Positions 7,886 to 17,271 of a DNA stretch of 64,000 nucleotides are shown piece after piece (within the stretch, counting starts at the first letter, position 1; each line of letters begins with the position of its first letter). The position numbers and the translations under genes are program-made. Origin of the DNA: Alloprevotella tannerae (GTDB lineage Bacteria > Bacteroidota > Bacteroidia > Bacteroidales > Bacteroidaceae); the NCBI GenBank assembly GCA_015259125.1, contig JABZGR010000003.1, forward strand, positions 90,001 through 154,000, read 5' to 3'. Below the pieces are notes generated by a model that worked only from the letters and a program-made list of their open reading frames with translations, did not search any database and had not been told where the DNA came from.

Positions 7886-8203
7886 TTAGATCACGACAGC
7901 CGTACCGCTGGCCGTAACCATCAACATAGAGCCGTTTGAACCCACAGTTTCGTAGTCCAAATCAATACCTATGACGGCATTGGCGCCTAATGCGGCTGCG
8001 CGCTCTTGCAATTCTTGCAGCGCAGTGTCTTTTGCTTTCTTCAAAACCTCTTCGTAAGAGGATGAACGTCCACCAAAGAAGTCGCGAAGTCCGGCCATAA
8101 TATCGCGGAAGACGTTCGCGCCGATGATTGTTTCAGATGCGACAACGCCAAGATACTGCTTGACGGGATAACCTTCGATTGTAGGGGTTGTTGTAAGTAT
8201 CAT
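7886..8203 (-). CDS. YbjQ/UPF0145 family protein
   Basis: A 105-residue protein matching the YbjQ (UPF0145) family across its length: the N-terminal strand TTTPTIEGYPVKQYLGVV, the GANVFRD segment, the helix with QELQERAAALGANAVIG, and the final strands. The family forms small pentameric or oligomeric beta-alpha proteins annotated as heavy-metal-binding, though the function is not established. It sits 6 bp after sufS and 3 bp before rnhB, so it is part of the Fe-S assembly operon; a role tied to metal handling would fit but is unproven. Confidence 0.88.
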   Translation of the reverse strand: MILTTTPTIEGYPVKQYLGVVASETIIGANVFRDIMAGLRDFFGGRSSSYEEVLKKAKDTALQELQERAAALGANAVIGIDLDYETVGSNGSMLMVTASGTAVVI

Positions 8204-8209
8204 AATGAT

Positions 8210-9427
8210 TTAAAACATTGTTACGACGCGCTTAAGTCCGGCGACCAAGGCGTCAATTTCTTCCTTTGTTGAATACAAGCCAAAAGATGCGCGACACATT
8301 CCCTCAACGCCATAACGCTGCATCAAGGGTTGCGCACAATGGTGTCCGGTTCGGATGGCGATACCCAAACGATCGAGCAACGTGCCCAAGTCTAAATGAT
8401 GTATCTCTCCGACATTGAAAGCCACGACTGCATCTTTTTCCGCCGTAGTGCCATAAAAAGTCATTCCGGGTATGGTGCGCATTTTCTCCATTGCGTAAAC
8501 CGTGAGTTCCCGTTCGTGTTGCGCGATATTAGCTAAGCCTAAATGCGTCACATAATCCAAAGCCACGCCCAAAGCGTGCGAACCTACGTAATCGGGCGTA
8601 CCGGCTTCAAACTTGTAGGGTAAGCGCTCGTAAGTCGTGTGTTCAAACGTGACGCGCGCAATCATTTCTCCGCCGCCTTGGTACGGGGGCATTTTTTCCA
8701 GCAAGGCTTCGCGGCCGTACAAGACGCCGATGCCGGTCGGCCCGTACACTTTATGGCCGGAGAAAACATAGAAATCGCAATCTAAATCCTGCACATCGAC
8801 GGCAAAATGCGGCGCACTCTGCGCCCCATCCACCAACATCAAGGCGCCGTGGGCGTGAGCTATTTCCGCCATGCGCTTGATGGGGTTCACCGTGCCCAAG
8901 ACGTTGCTCACGTGCATCACGCTGACAAGTCGCGTCTTCGGCGTAAAGAGCGCTTCATACGCATCCATATCCAAGGCGCCCGCATCGTCGGTTATCGGGA
9001 TCACTTTTAATTTTATTCCGATCCTATCTCGCAGCAACTGCCAAGGCACAATATTGGAGTGATGCTCCATTTCGGAAACGATTACCTCGTCGCCGGCTTT
9101 CAGGAAGGCTTGCCCGTAGGCCGTCGCCACAAGATTGATGCTCTCCGTAGTGCCGCGCGTGAAAATAATCTCCGACGTACTGCCCGCATTGATAAAGCGG
9201 CGCACCGTCTCGCGTGCATTTTCGTGGAGCGTTGTCGCTTCCTGCGAAAGGAAGTGTACGCCACGGTGCACGTTGGCATTGACGGAGCAATACTCCTCCG
9301 CGATAGCGTCGATCACGGCCTTAGGTTTCTGCGTCGTAGCCGCGTTATCGAGATAGACCAACGGGCGTCCGTAAACCTCACGCGCCAGAATCGGAAAATC
9401 TTGTCTGATTGTTTGAATATCGTACAT
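8210..9427 (-). CDS. sufS: cysteine desulfurase SufS
   Basis: A PLP-dependent type II cysteine desulfurase of about 405 residues. It removes sulfur from cysteine for Fe-S cluster assembly in the cytoplasm. Visible marks are YLDNAATTQKP near the N-terminus, the PLP-lysine motif SGHKVYGPTGIGVLYG and the persulfide cysteine in RTGHHCAQPLM. The ATG at 9427 (MYDIQTIRQDFPIL) is chosen because the upstream extension adds 11 non-family residues and would reach into sufD's end region. It is 13 bp behind sufD. No sufE or sufU is seen in the window, so its sulfur acceptor is elsewhere. Confidence 0.95.
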   Translation of the reverse strand: MYDIQTIRQDFPILAREVYGRPLVYLDNAATTQKPKAVIDAIAEEYCSVNANVHRGVHFLSQEATTLHENARETVRRFINAGSTSEIIFTRGTTESINLVATAYGQAFLKAGDEVIVSEMEHHSNIVPWQLLRDRIGIKLKVIPITDDAGALDMDAYEALFTPKTRLVSVMHVSNVLGTVNPIKRMAEIAHAHGALMLVDGAQSAPHFAVDVQDLDCDFYVFSGHKVYGPTGIGVLYGREALLEKMPPYQGGGEMIARVTFEHTTYERLPYKFEAGTPDYVGSHALGVALDYVTHLGLANIAQHERELTVYAMEKMRTIPGMTFYGTTAEKDAVVAFNVGEIHHLDLGTLLDRLGIAIRTGHHCAQPLMQRYGVEGMCRASFGLYSTKEEIDALVAGLKRVVTMF

Positions 9428-9440
9428 CGCTTTTGTTCTC

Positions 9441-10796
9441 CTATTTTCTACAATAATCAACCATTCGGCAACCTTTGCAATGAATAGAGTTGCCGCGGAA
9501 GCGCTGCTCTATCAAATACGAGAGACGATCTCGCAATGTTTCCATCTTAATGCGCTGCAAAACGTCGTTAATAAAGGCGTGTTGGAGCAAGAGGCTCGCT
9601 TCTTTTTCGGGCACGCCCCGTTGCTGCATATAGAACAAGGCGTTTGCATCGAGTTTGCCCACGGTTGAGCCGTGGTTACATTTGACATCGTCCGCGTAGA
9701 TCTCAAGCATCGGTTGCGCAAAGGCCCGTGCGTGCCGGCTGACGCAAAGGTTATCGTTCGTCTGTTGTGATTGCGTATGCTGCGCGCCGGGTTCTACGAG
9801 CACCTTTCCCGCAAAGGCGCCGACAGCATTGTCATCAAGCACATATTTGTAAAGCATATCACTCGTACAACCTTCGCCAATGTGGTCAATCAGCAAGTTG
9901 TTGTCGACGCGCTCCTTACCATCAGCCACGACGGCCCCGTAGGTATTCACTTCAGCCTGTTCGCCATTGAGGCGGACGTTGACCGTATTGCGCGAGATGC
10001 CATTGTGGAGCGTCACACTGCTATAGGTCACCTTACTCTTCGAAGCCTGTTCGATATAGACGTTGCAAAAGCGCGTGTTGACCACATCGGTCTCTTCTAC
10101 GGCGTATATATCGAGCGCGGCGCCTTGTGCGGCGAAGACTTCGACTACTTCCGTCGTCAGATAATGGCGTCCTTCGAGTGCGTGGTCGCAAAAGAGCACC
10201 GTAGCCTTTGCGTTTTCTTCGAGCACGATCAAAACGCGGCGATTCGACATAAAGTCGATCGTCGAAGCCGACACGTTTACGATCTGCACCGCCCGCTCTG
10301 CCGCTACGCCCGACGGAATATAAATCAGCAAACCATCTTGTGCGAGGAGCGTATTGAGCGTCGTCACGCCATCATAGCTTCTTCCCGCCGCTTGATGATA
10401 GAATTTTTCGAGCAATTCGGGGCGCCGAGCAGCCACATTCACCAGCGAATCGACGATGATGCCTTGCGGCAAAGTTGCCGAATCAGGAGATGCGGGCGCC
10501 ACGGTATCATTCACCACATAATAATTCCACGCTCCGAGTCGCTCCACCGTACAGCGATACGTATCATACGGATCAATCTTCAGCGGGATTCGCTTCAGAT
10601 TCAAGCCGAAGTCAGGCGCGAAGGCCGCCTCCACGTCTGTATATTTATAGCGCTCGACCTTCGCCGCCGGCAGTCCGTTAGCCGCCAGCAGTGCAGCAGC
10701 TTCTTCGCGCCGATTATTCATCGGAGCGCACGAGCCGGCGCAGATCAGCTCCTTCTGCTGCTCATAGAGCAACAAGTATTGTTTTTCGCTCGCCAT
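9441..10796 (-). CDS. sufD: Fe-S cluster assembly protein SufD
   Basis: A 451-residue SufB/SufD-family scaffold subunit. The C-terminal core holds the parallel beta-helix with HTQSQQTNDNLCVS and the signature KCNHGSTVGKLDANALFYMQQRG, then the helical end. SufD pairs with SufB and SufC in the SufBC2D scaffold. A conventional ATG at 10796 leaves 2 bp after the sufC stop; a TTG two codons earlier would overlap sufC and is not needed. No sufB lies in the window, although SufB and SufD are usually encoded together. Confidence 0.93.
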   Translation of the reverse strand: MASEKQYLLLYEQQKELICAGSCAPMNNRREEAAALLAANGLPAAKVERYKYTDVEAAFAPDFGLNLKRIPLKIDPYDTYRCTVERLGAWNYYVVNDTVAPASPDSATLPQGIIVDSLVNVAARRPELLEKFYHQAAGRSYDGVTTLNTLLAQDGLLIYIPSGVAAERAVQIVNVSASTIDFMSNRRVLIVLEENAKATVLFCDHALEGRHYLTTEVVEVFAAQGAALDIYAVEETDVVNTRFCNVYIEQASKSKVTYSSVTLHNGISRNTVNVRLNGEQAEVNTYGAVVADGKERVDNNLLIDHIGEGCTSDMLYKYVLDDNAVGAFAGKVLVEPGAQHTQSQQTNDNLCVSRHARAFAQPMLEIYADDVKCNHGSTVGKLDANALFYMQQRGVPEKEASLLLQHAFINDVLQRIKMETLRDRLSYLIEQRFRGNSIHCKGCRMVDYCRK

Positions 10797-10798
10797 AA

Positions 10799-11554
10799 TC
10801 AAGCCTCCTTCAGACTTTCAAGTATCCATTCGAAGCCGCGATCTTCAATCTCGTAGCCCAACTCGGCCGTACCGTCGCGCACGATGCGTCCGCCGACGAG
10901 CACGTGCACAAAATCGGGGCGCAAGTAGTCGAGCATACGTTGGTAGTGCGTGATCACGAGCGCGCTGGTTTTCGGCGAGCGCAGTTTGTTAAAGCCTTCG
11001 GCCACGATGCGCAGCGCGTCGACGTCCAAACCTGAGTCGGTCTCGTCGAGGATGGAGAAAGTAGGCGCCAAGACGGCCATTTGGAAAATCTCGTTGCGCT
11101 TGCGCTCACCGCCACTAAAGCCTTCGTTGACGCCGCGACTCATAAAATGAGCATCCAATCCGACAAACTGCCGCTTTTCGCGCAGCAATTTTAGAAAATC
11201 AGCGGCCGGCATCGGCTCGAGGCCTTGATAAGCGCGCTTAGCGTTGACCGCCGCCCGCAGGAAGTTTGTCATTGACACGCCGGGAATCTCCGTAGGTGCT
11301 TGGAAACTCATAAATACGCCTTCGTGGGCGCGATCTTCGGGCGACAAAGCCAAGAGGTCTTTGCCGTTGAACGTCACGCTGCCGGCCGTCACCTCATATT
11401 TCGGGTGGCCGACCAAGACATTGCTGAGCGTACTCTTACCTGAGCCGTTCGGGCCCATCAATACGTGCACCTCGCCATCGTTTATGGTGAGATTCACGCC
11501 CTTTAATATTTCTTTACCCTCCACCGCTGCGTGGAGATTTTTTATTTCGAGCAT
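10799..11554 (-). CDS. sufC: Fe-S assembly ATPase SufC
   Basis: A 251-residue ABC-type ATPase. Walker A is GPNGSGKST near 34-42, the SufC-specific signature is FSGGERKRNEI, and Walker B is followed by DETDSGLDVDALR. SufC energises the SufBC2D scaffold. It is the first gene of the minus-strand operon sufC-sufD-sufS-ybjQ-rnhB, and two tandem promoters lie about 150-220 bp upstream. In most Bacteroidota sufB precedes sufC, but here the upstream 0.9 kb has no gene. Confidence 0.96.
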   Translation of the reverse strand: MLEIKNLHAAVEGKEILKGVNLTINDGEVHVLMGPNGSGKSTLSNVLVGHPKYEVTAGSVTFNGKDLLALSPEDRAHEGVFMSFQAPTEIPGVSMTNFLRAAVNAKRAYQGLEPMPAADFLKLLREKRQFVGLDAHFMSRGVNEGFSGGERKRNEIFQMAVLAPTFSILDETDSGLDVDALRIVAEGFNKLRSPKTSALVITHYQRMLDYLRPDFVHVLVGGRIVRDGTAELGYEIEDRGFEWILESLKEA

Positions 11555-11688
11555 AAATTGATGTTGTTTTTATTCTTGTACGAGGCGTTTTCTGCCTCGT
11601 TGTGTATGCTTTTTCGTTATCTCTTGTTGATTCCGACTGCTGAAGTCATACGTTATGGGCGGAAAGATGGCTAATTCCACTATTTTGC

Positions 11689-11776
11689 GCCGCCTATCTT
11701 ATGCAAAGATAGTGCAAACTGAGCGCCATGAAAGCAATTTCAATGGCCGAAGTGCCGCCTATCTTATGCAAAATTA
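11689..11776 (-). promoter_or_regulatory. two tandem promoters upstream of sufC
   Basis: Two minus-strand -7 boxes, TATCTTTGC (11711-11703) and TAATTTTGC (11776-11768), both fit TAnnTTTGC. Each lies inside a copy of a 19-bp repeat (GCCGCCTATCTTATGCAAA at 11689 and 11754, 65 bp apart). The repeat suggests a duplicated promoter or a shared regulator site. Clear -33 boxes are not seen. Confidence 0.6.
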
Positions 11777-12083
11777 GACAATTCCATCAGAACGACAAAG
11801 ATTTTTCACTACAGAGCATCGATTGTCTTTCCATCCGACCCATTTAGTGACAATATCACCCCGACATTTGGCTACACAATCACAACAAGAGGGCAGCCGC
11901 ATAGTAGCATTTTTGACTACAATCACAAACGCGAACGCTACAGATCGTACACCCGCCGCCAAGACCCGATACTGCGCAGCGCTTGACGCATCATTGCCCC
12001 CTTTCGCGGCCGTTTTTGCAGCATTCGCCCCTTGTTTGTGGACCAAACGACCCATTTGATCACACACTATTTGGCCATTTCGA

Positions 12084-12168
12084 TCGTTTGCTCCCATCAA
12101 ACGATGGTTTGCTCCCACCAAACGATGGTTTGCCCCCACCAAACGATGGTTTGCTGCCGCCAAACGAA
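12084..12168. repeat. family A array, copy 2 (four 21-bp units)
   Basis: Four 21-bp units of the GTTTG-7 nt-CAAAC type with loops CTCCCAT, CTCCCAC, CCCCCAC and CTGCCGC. The last unit (CTGCCGC loop, then CAAACGA) is identical to the last unit of copies 1 and 3, while the inner units differ. Confidence 0.9.
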
Positions 12169-12451
12169 ACAACAGGGCCGTTATCGATCCCAAAAAGCGG
12201 GCATCGCCTCGCAGCCGTCAGCAAGAAAAGCCGTAAAAAACTGATGATTGTCTTCTATTCCTCAGCGCCGGACTACCGGCAAGTCGAGGCCGCCACGCCC
12301 ACACTGCGAGGGCCGACAGCGCATGTCGGAAAGCGACAATTCGACACGAAGCGTTGCACCCCAAAAGCGCGAAGGGGAAAAATACGCACAAGCCGGCCGC
12401 GCATTGTATGAAGATTTTGTATCTTCGCGGCAAATACGTATTTTAAGAAAA

Positions 12452-12964
12452 ATGAAGCGAACTATTCTTATCGTGCTACTCACGCTGCTGTATGTGGGGA
12501 CGTCGCGGGCACAAAGCGGCATCCGGTACGGCTACATCCACTACAACGCATTGCTACGCGAACTGCCGGAATATGCGGAAGCGGAGGCGCAATACAAGGC
12601 GCTACGCCAGAAATATGCAGCAGAGACGGAGTACAACGAAATGTCCTTCAAGCGACTTTTTGCCGAATACTTGCAAGGGCAAAAGGAGTTTACGCAAAAC
12701 ATTCTCTTGAAGCGCCAACGCGATCTTCAAGAGGAGATGGAAAAGAGTTTGGCTTTCCGCCAAGCGGCCGACAGCCTCTTGGCGAAAGCGCAAGCCGACT
12801 TGCGCGCACCGGCTTATCGCCGACTCAATAGTGTGTTGCAAGCCGTCGGCAATGAGCGCGGCTACGAACTCATCATTAACCTTGACGAGCGCAACTTCCC
12901 CTTCTTTAATCCGCGCTACGCTGAAGATGCTACGCCTTACGTGCGTGAGCGGTTAAAACATTGA
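12452..12964 (+). CDS. OmpH/Skp-family periplasmic chaperone
   Basis: A 170-residue exported protein. A signal peptide (1-21, ending S-R-A-Q) precedes the short conserved strand GIRYGYIHYNALLRELPEYA. A long charged alpha-helical coiled coil (about 45-130) and the closing strand GYELIINLDE follow. This is the Skp/OmpH layout, whose trimers hold unfolded outer-membrane proteins with tentacle-like helices. The upstream frame extends 68 codons but has no signal or homology. It lies 4 bp before murI, so the two are cotranscribed, an arrangement common in Bacteroidales. Confidence 0.88.
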   Translation: MKRTILIVLLTLLYVGTSRAQSGIRYGYIHYNALLRELPEYAEAEAQYKALRQKYAAETEYNEMSFKRLFAEYLQGQKEFTQNILLKRQRDLQEEMEKSLAFRQAADSLLAKAQADLRAPAYRRLNSVLQAVGNERGYELIINLDERNFPFFNPRYAEDATPYVRERLKH

Positions 12965-12968
12965 GCGT

Positions 12969-13826
12969 ATGAGCGCCCAACTCATTCCGGCCACGGCTCC
13001 GATAGGCGTCTTCGACTCCGGCTACGGGGGCATGACCATCTTGCGGCAATTTAAGCGCCTGCTGCCCCAATATGATTATCTGTATTTGGGCGATAACGCA
13101 CGCGCCCCTTATGGTTCGCACTCGTTTGAAGTGATCTACCAATACACGCTTGAGGCGGTCGAAGCGCTCTTTAAGCGCGGCTGCCCATTGGTCATATTGG
13201 CCTGCAACACGGCTTCGGCCAAAGCGCTCCGCACCTTGCAGCAGAACGATCTGCCTGCACGCTATCCGGACCGCCGCGTACTGGGCGTGATCCGCCCCAC
13301 GGTCGAAACCGTGGCGGGCCTGACACAATTGCACCACATCGGACTCTTGGGCACGGTCGGGACGATCAGCTCGGGCAGTTATACGATGGAGTTTGCCAAG
13401 ATTGATCCTTCGGCGAAGCTAACGGGAATGGCCTGCCCCATGTGGGTACCCTTGGTCGAAAATTATGAGTTCGACTCGCCCGGAGCCGATTACTTCGTGC
13501 AAAAGCGCTTGGACGCACTCTTCGAAAGCGACCCGCAGATCGACACACTCATACTGGGCTGCACGCATTACCCACTCCTTTTGGACAAAATCCGCAAATA
13601 CACGCCGCCAAACGTAAAAATTGTAGAGCAAGGGGCGTATGTGGCAGAGAAATTGCAAGACTATCTTCAACGCCATCCTGAGATGGAAGTACGCCTGAGC
13701 CGACAAGGCCGCAGCAAATATTTAACGACGGAGAGCGTAGATAAGTTTGACGAAGCGGCGCATTTGTTTATGAACGAAAAAATCGTCGACGTCTCTAAGA
13801 TAAGTTTGCCGGAATCGGGTGCGTAA
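12969..13826 (+). CDS. murI: glutamate racemase
   Basis: A 285-residue MurI that makes D-glutamate for peptidoglycan. Marks are IGVFDSGYGGMTILRQFKRL at the N-terminus, YLGDNARAPYGSHS, the first catalytic cysteine in LACNTASAKALR and the second in LGCTHYPLLLDKI. It follows the OmpH-like gene by 4 bp. Length is slightly above the usual 265-270 owing to a C-terminal extension ending VSKISLPESGA. Confidence 0.97.
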   Translation: MSAQLIPATAPIGVFDSGYGGMTILRQFKRLLPQYDYLYLGDNARAPYGSHSFEVIYQYTLEAVEALFKRGCPLVILACNTASAKALRTLQQNDLPARYPDRRVLGVIRPTVETVAGLTQLHHIGLLGTVGTISSGSYTMEFAKIDPSAKLTGMACPMWVPLVENYEFDSPGADYFVQKRLDALFESDPQIDTLILGCTHYPLLLDKIRKYTPPNVKIVEQGAYVAEKLQDYLQRHPEMEVRLSRQGRSKYLTTESVDKFDEAAHLFMNEKIVDVSKISLPESGA

Positions 13827-13953
13827 GCCGCCAAAACTTCTGCCGGCAAGAACCTATCGAGGCGCAGCGAAAGGGTAAAGCTCAATAATCCGTCCTGCAC
13901 CGCCCCACACAATATATATATAGACCTCATCAAGCCTTAGGGCATCGCTACTA

Positions 13954-14892
13954 ATGAATCCACTACAGCAAACACCACCAATCACAAAAAATCTGTTGAT
14001 CATCAACAGCATTGTCTTGCTCGCGCAATACGTATTGCAGCAGCGAGGCATCGCTGACTTGTCGCAGCTATTCGGTCTCCATTTTATCTTGGCGGACGAC
14101 TTTAGGCCGTGGCAGCTCGTCACGTATATGTTTCTCCACGACGGCCTGTCGCACTTGTTCTTCAATATGTTCGCACTCTGGATGTTTGGCATGGTGATCG
14201 AACGCACGCTGGGCTTCAAGCGCTTCTTGATCTACTATTTTGTCTGCGGCATCGGCGCCGGCCTTTGTCAGGAAGCGTGGCAGCTGGGCCAATACTACAT
14301 CGAAGGACTCCAAAACCACACCATCATAGATACGGGCATGGCGGTCATACCTATGAGTGCCTACCTCAACACGTGGACTACGATCGGCGCTTCCGGCGCT
14401 TGCTACGGCGTGCTCCTTGCGTTTGGCGTACTCTATCCGAACGAGCGAATTATGCTCTTGATTCCGCCCATCCCGCTCAAGGCTAAATATATGGTGGTGG
14501 GCTATGCAGCGATCGAACTTGTAGCGGCTTTTGCCACGAATGGGAATATCGCGCATTTTGCACACCTCGGAGGCATGCTTTTTGGCTGGCTACTCTTGAT
14601 TATCTGGCGCAAAAAGAGCGGCGGACGGCGCAGTAATTTCTCGGGCTGGGAAAATTATACCCCCAAAAAGCCCTCGCGCTGGCAGCAGTGGCGCGAAAAA
14701 CGCAAAAGAAATAGTATACAGCCCAACGCGCACAAGACTAAGACGTCGACAAATGCGGACCACAATTATAATATGCAAAAGAAAGCAGACGAGGAACGCA
14801 TCGACAGAATCTTAGATAAGGTGAAAAAATCGGGCTATGCAAGTTTGACGGACGAAGAGCGCGACGAACTCTTCCGCAACAGCCAACAATAA
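13954..14892 (+). CDS. rhomboid-family intramembrane serine protease
   Basis: A 312-residue membrane protease. It has the oxyanion Asn in HLFFNMFALWMFG (N71), the nucleophile GASG (Ser147) and the catalytic His in HFAHLGG (His204), in the correct order within about six transmembrane helices. A soluble basic tail (about 215-312) follows the last helix and ends in a short helical motif (ADEERIDRILDKVKKSGYAS), a tail common in Bacteroidota rhomboids. Substrates are unknown. The EEP hydrolase gene starts 8 bp downstream. Confidence 0.95.
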   Translation: MNPLQQTPPITKNLLIINSIVLLAQYVLQQRGIADLSQLFGLHFILADDFRPWQLVTYMFLHDGLSHLFFNMFALWMFGMVIERTLGFKRFLIYYFVCGIGAGLCQEAWQLGQYYIEGLQNHTIIDTGMAVIPMSAYLNTWTTIGASGACYGVLLAFGVLYPNERIMLLIPPIPLKAKYMVVGYAAIELVAAFATNGNIAHFAHLGGMLFGWLLLIIWRKKSGGRRSNFSGWENYTPKKPSRWQQWREKRKRNSIQPNAHKTKTSTNADHNYNMQKKADEERIDRILDKVKKSGYASLTDEERDELFRNSQQ

Positions 14893-14900
14893 ACGCAGCA

Positions 14901-15980
14901 ATGGGAAACAAACAGCGACCAAGGGCCGCCTGGGCTGAAATAATTGCGTGGATCTGCGTCTTACTCTTGTGGGCGAGTGCGGCTTCGGCCTACATTGATC
15001 CGCGCATCTTTGGTTTTGCGGCCGTTATGGGGCTTGCCTTTCCCGTCTTTCTTGGCCTCGTTGGTTTAATCACCGTTGTCTTGCTCTTCTTTGCGCGACA
15101 AAAGATTTGGATTCCCTTAGTTGGTCTCGCAGTTTGCTTTGGTGCGGTGCGCCGCTATTGTCCTTTTAATTTTAAGTCCACACCGCCGAAAACGGCTATC
15201 AAGGTTATATCTTACAACACCTTGTTCTTGGGCGGCCCAAGCAACAACCCGGAGACGGGCAACAATATCGTAGCAGAATATATCGAACGCAGCAAAGCGG
15301 ATATTGCGTGCTTGCAGGAGGTACCCTCGTTCGACGGCTACTATGAGCAACGCGTGTTTCCTGTAATGAAGCACGCAAAATACCACGACGGTCTTCTGTT
15401 TAACGGCGTCTTTATTGCAATGTTCTCACATTACCCCATCGTGCGCCACGAATTGGTCTGCCAAGACGAAGGCAACGGCACGGTGGCTTTCTGGACGGTC
15501 AGAGCGCCCGGCGATACGATTTTGGTCATCAATAATCACCTCAAATCCGTCGGACTCTCAATGGAAGACCGCGAAGAGTTCAAAGAGATGGTGCACGCAC
15601 CTGAATCTAAAATTTCTCGACAGGGTTCTAAGACGATTCTCTCCAAGATCACGCACGCCGCAGCTGCACGGGCCGCAATGGCCGACAAGGTAGCGGCCTT
15701 CATTGACCGACATCGGGGCACGCCAATGATCGTTTGCGGCGACTTCAACGACACGCCTATTTCTTATGCCTACCGCCGCGTGGGCAAAGATCTGACTGAC
15801 GCTTACGTAAGTACGGGCAGAGGCTTCGGCCGCTCGTTTAATCGCGACGCCATCTTTGTGCGCATCGACCAAATGTTCTGCTCTGAAGAATTTACGCCCT
15901 ATGCGGCTTACGTCGACAGCCGAATGAAATGCTCAGACCACTATCCTATCGTCGCCTATTTCGATCCGACGAAAAAATAA
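14901..15980 (+). CDS. membrane-anchored endonuclease/exonuclease/phosphatase-family protein
   Basis: A 359-residue protein with about three N-terminal membrane segments (13-90) and a DNase I-like (EEP) domain (about 105-357). Motifs are ISYNTL, ADIACLQEVPSF (metal-binding Glu), LVINNHLKS, CGDFNDTPIS and SDHYPIVAYF (catalytic Asp-His). The catalytic set is complete, so a phosphodiesterase or phosphatase acting outside the inner membrane is likely; a nucleic-acid or phospholipid substrate cannot be chosen. It is paired with the rhomboid gene (8-bp gap), a pairing often seen in Bacteroidales. Confidence 0.9.
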   Translation: MGNKQRPRAAWAEIIAWICVLLLWASAASAYIDPRIFGFAAVMGLAFPVFLGLVGLITVVLLFFARQKIWIPLVGLAVCFGAVRRYCPFNFKSTPPKTAIKVISYNTLFLGGPSNNPETGNNIVAEYIERSKADIACLQEVPSFDGYYEQRVFPVMKHAKYHDGLLFNGVFIAMFSHYPIVRHELVCQDEGNGTVAFWTVRAPGDTILVINNHLKSVGLSMEDREEFKEMVHAPESKISRQGSKTILSKITHAAAARAAMADKVAAFIDRHRGTPMIVCGDFNDTPISYAYRRVGKDLTDAYVSTGRGFGRSFNRDAIFVRIDQMFCSEEFTPYAAYVDSRMKCSDHYPIVAYFDPTKK

Positions 15981-16172
15981 GTCAGACCACAGACAACATA
16001 GACTTAAACAAAGTTGCGTCCGACAAGTCCTGCGCCGCCAATTGTCAACCATCGCCCCGGCGCAGACCGACATAGCCGCCGCAGCGTCATATTTCCGCCG
16101 CTGACAAAGCGAAAGAAGCCTGCAAAATGTCAGTTCTGTAGGCTGAGGGAACAAACAAAAGCGCGTCTTTCC

Positions 16173-16204
16173 TTTGCTTTTAATCCCCCAAACACTATCT
16201 TTGC
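16173..16204 (+). promoter_or_regulatory. promoter of the PAP2-C1 peptidase operon
   Basis: TTTG (16173-16176), 19 bp, TATCTTTGC (16196-16204). Start predicted near 16211, giving a leader of about 100 nt. Confidence 0.8.
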
Positions 16205-16308
16205 CACCAATTTCTCTCAACAATACTCACGAAAGGTTAATACCGCAAGCTCAAAAATGGAGATTGCGAGCACCCAACGGCCACAAGACGCCCTATGCTC
16301 AAAATAGG

Positions 16309-17271
16309 ATGAATGCTTTTTTTGAAATACAAGAAAAACGCGCAAGGCTGCTTCCCATCGAAGTTGTCACGCTGGGCTATACGCTTTTCACGGCGCTGCT
16401 GATCTTCTATTTCTGGCCGCAAATGGAAGCACCTTGGCGCCTCTTGATGGGCCGCGCAATGATCGTCATCGCCTTGGGCGGCATCTGGGGTTTGAATTAC
16501 GCCGCGCCGTGTGAGGCCACGCGCATCTTGCGCAATATTTTCCCGCTCACAATCTTGGGTTATTGGTATTCGGACACCTACGAATTCAACCGCCTCTTTG
16601 ATAATCTCGACTACATCTTTGCCGCGGCCGATTACGATTGGTTTGGCAGTCAACCGAGTTTGGTTTTCCGCCAACTTTTACCCGGAAAGGGTTGGAGCGA
16701 ACTGTTTCATTTCGGCTATTTCTCCTATTTTCCGATGATCGTAACCACGACTTTACTCCCCTATTTCGTAAAGCGTGATGCGTTCGAGCGCTACGCGTTC
16801 GTCATCATCGCCTCCTTTTTCCTCTACTACGTGGTTTTTCTTTTCCTGCCCGTAGCCGGACCGCAGTATTACTTTCATGCCGTCGGACTCGACAAGATCC
16901 ACGCCGGCATTTTCCCACAACTCCACGACTATTTCCGATACCATACGGAACTACACGCCGTTGGCTGTCCGGAAGGCCTTTTCCAAGATCTGGTAGAACT
17001 CACACAAAGCAGCGGAGAACGCCCCACGGCGGCCTTTCCCTCCTCCCACGTGGGCATCAGCACGCTATTGATGATCATTCTCTTCAAGACACATCGCAAG
17101 ACGGCTTGGACTTTTCTCCCCGTATATCTATTATTGTGTTGCTCTACCGTTTATATTGAAGCCCACTACTTGGTAGACGTCTTCGGCGGTTTGATTTCCG
17201 GCGTCCTCTTCTACGTAATTACGAATAAAATATACACACTAATAAACACCCACAAAATCCAAAGCTTATGA
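16309..17271 (+). CDS. PAP2-superfamily membrane phosphatase or phosphotransferase
   Basis: A 320-residue polytopic protein with PAP2 motifs FPSSHVGIS and EAHYLVDVFGG, giving the two catalytic histidines and the Asp. The first motif is degenerate. The YF-rich central helices resemble the PAP2_3 (Aur1-like) branch, whose members act on phospholipids or make inositol phosphoryl-ceramide; Bacteroidetes do make sphingolipids, so such a role is possible but only inferred. An in-frame upstream start (16174) lies inside the promoter and is rejected; the ATG at 16309 begins MNAFFEIQEKRAR. It overlaps the C1 peptidase gene by 4 bp (ATGA). Confidence 0.82.
   Translation: MNAFFEIQEKRARLLPIEVVTLGYTLFTALLIFYFWPQMEAPWRLLMGRAMIVIALGGIWGLNYAAPCEATRILRNIFPLTILGYWYSDTYEFNRLFDNLDYIFAAADYDWFGSQPSLVFRQLLPGKGWSELFHFGYFSYFPMIVTTTLLPYFVKRDAFERYAFVIIASFFLYYVVFLFLPVAGPQYYFHAVGLDKIHAGIFPQLHDYFRYHTELHAVGCPEGLFQDLVELTQSSGERPTAAFPSSHVGISTLLMIILFKTHRKTAWTFLPVYLLLCCSTVYIEAHYLVDVFGGLISGVLFYVITNKIYTLINTHKIQSL

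Larger units (their letters stand above)
11555..12451. other. gene-free divergent region between sufC and the OmpH gene
   Basis: It holds the duplicated suf promoters and a family A array. Frames through the array only translate its 21-bp units. No remnant of sufB is visible. Confidence 0.6.

Noticed and set aside
9480..10856. Long plus-strand frames opposite the suf genes
   Set aside because: They are antisense shadows of sufD and sufS with basic, low-complexity translations and no ribosome-binding site.
12248..12451. 68-codon extension of the OmpH-like gene
   Set aside because: It precedes a proper signal peptide and has no homology; the ATG at 12452 is the natural start.
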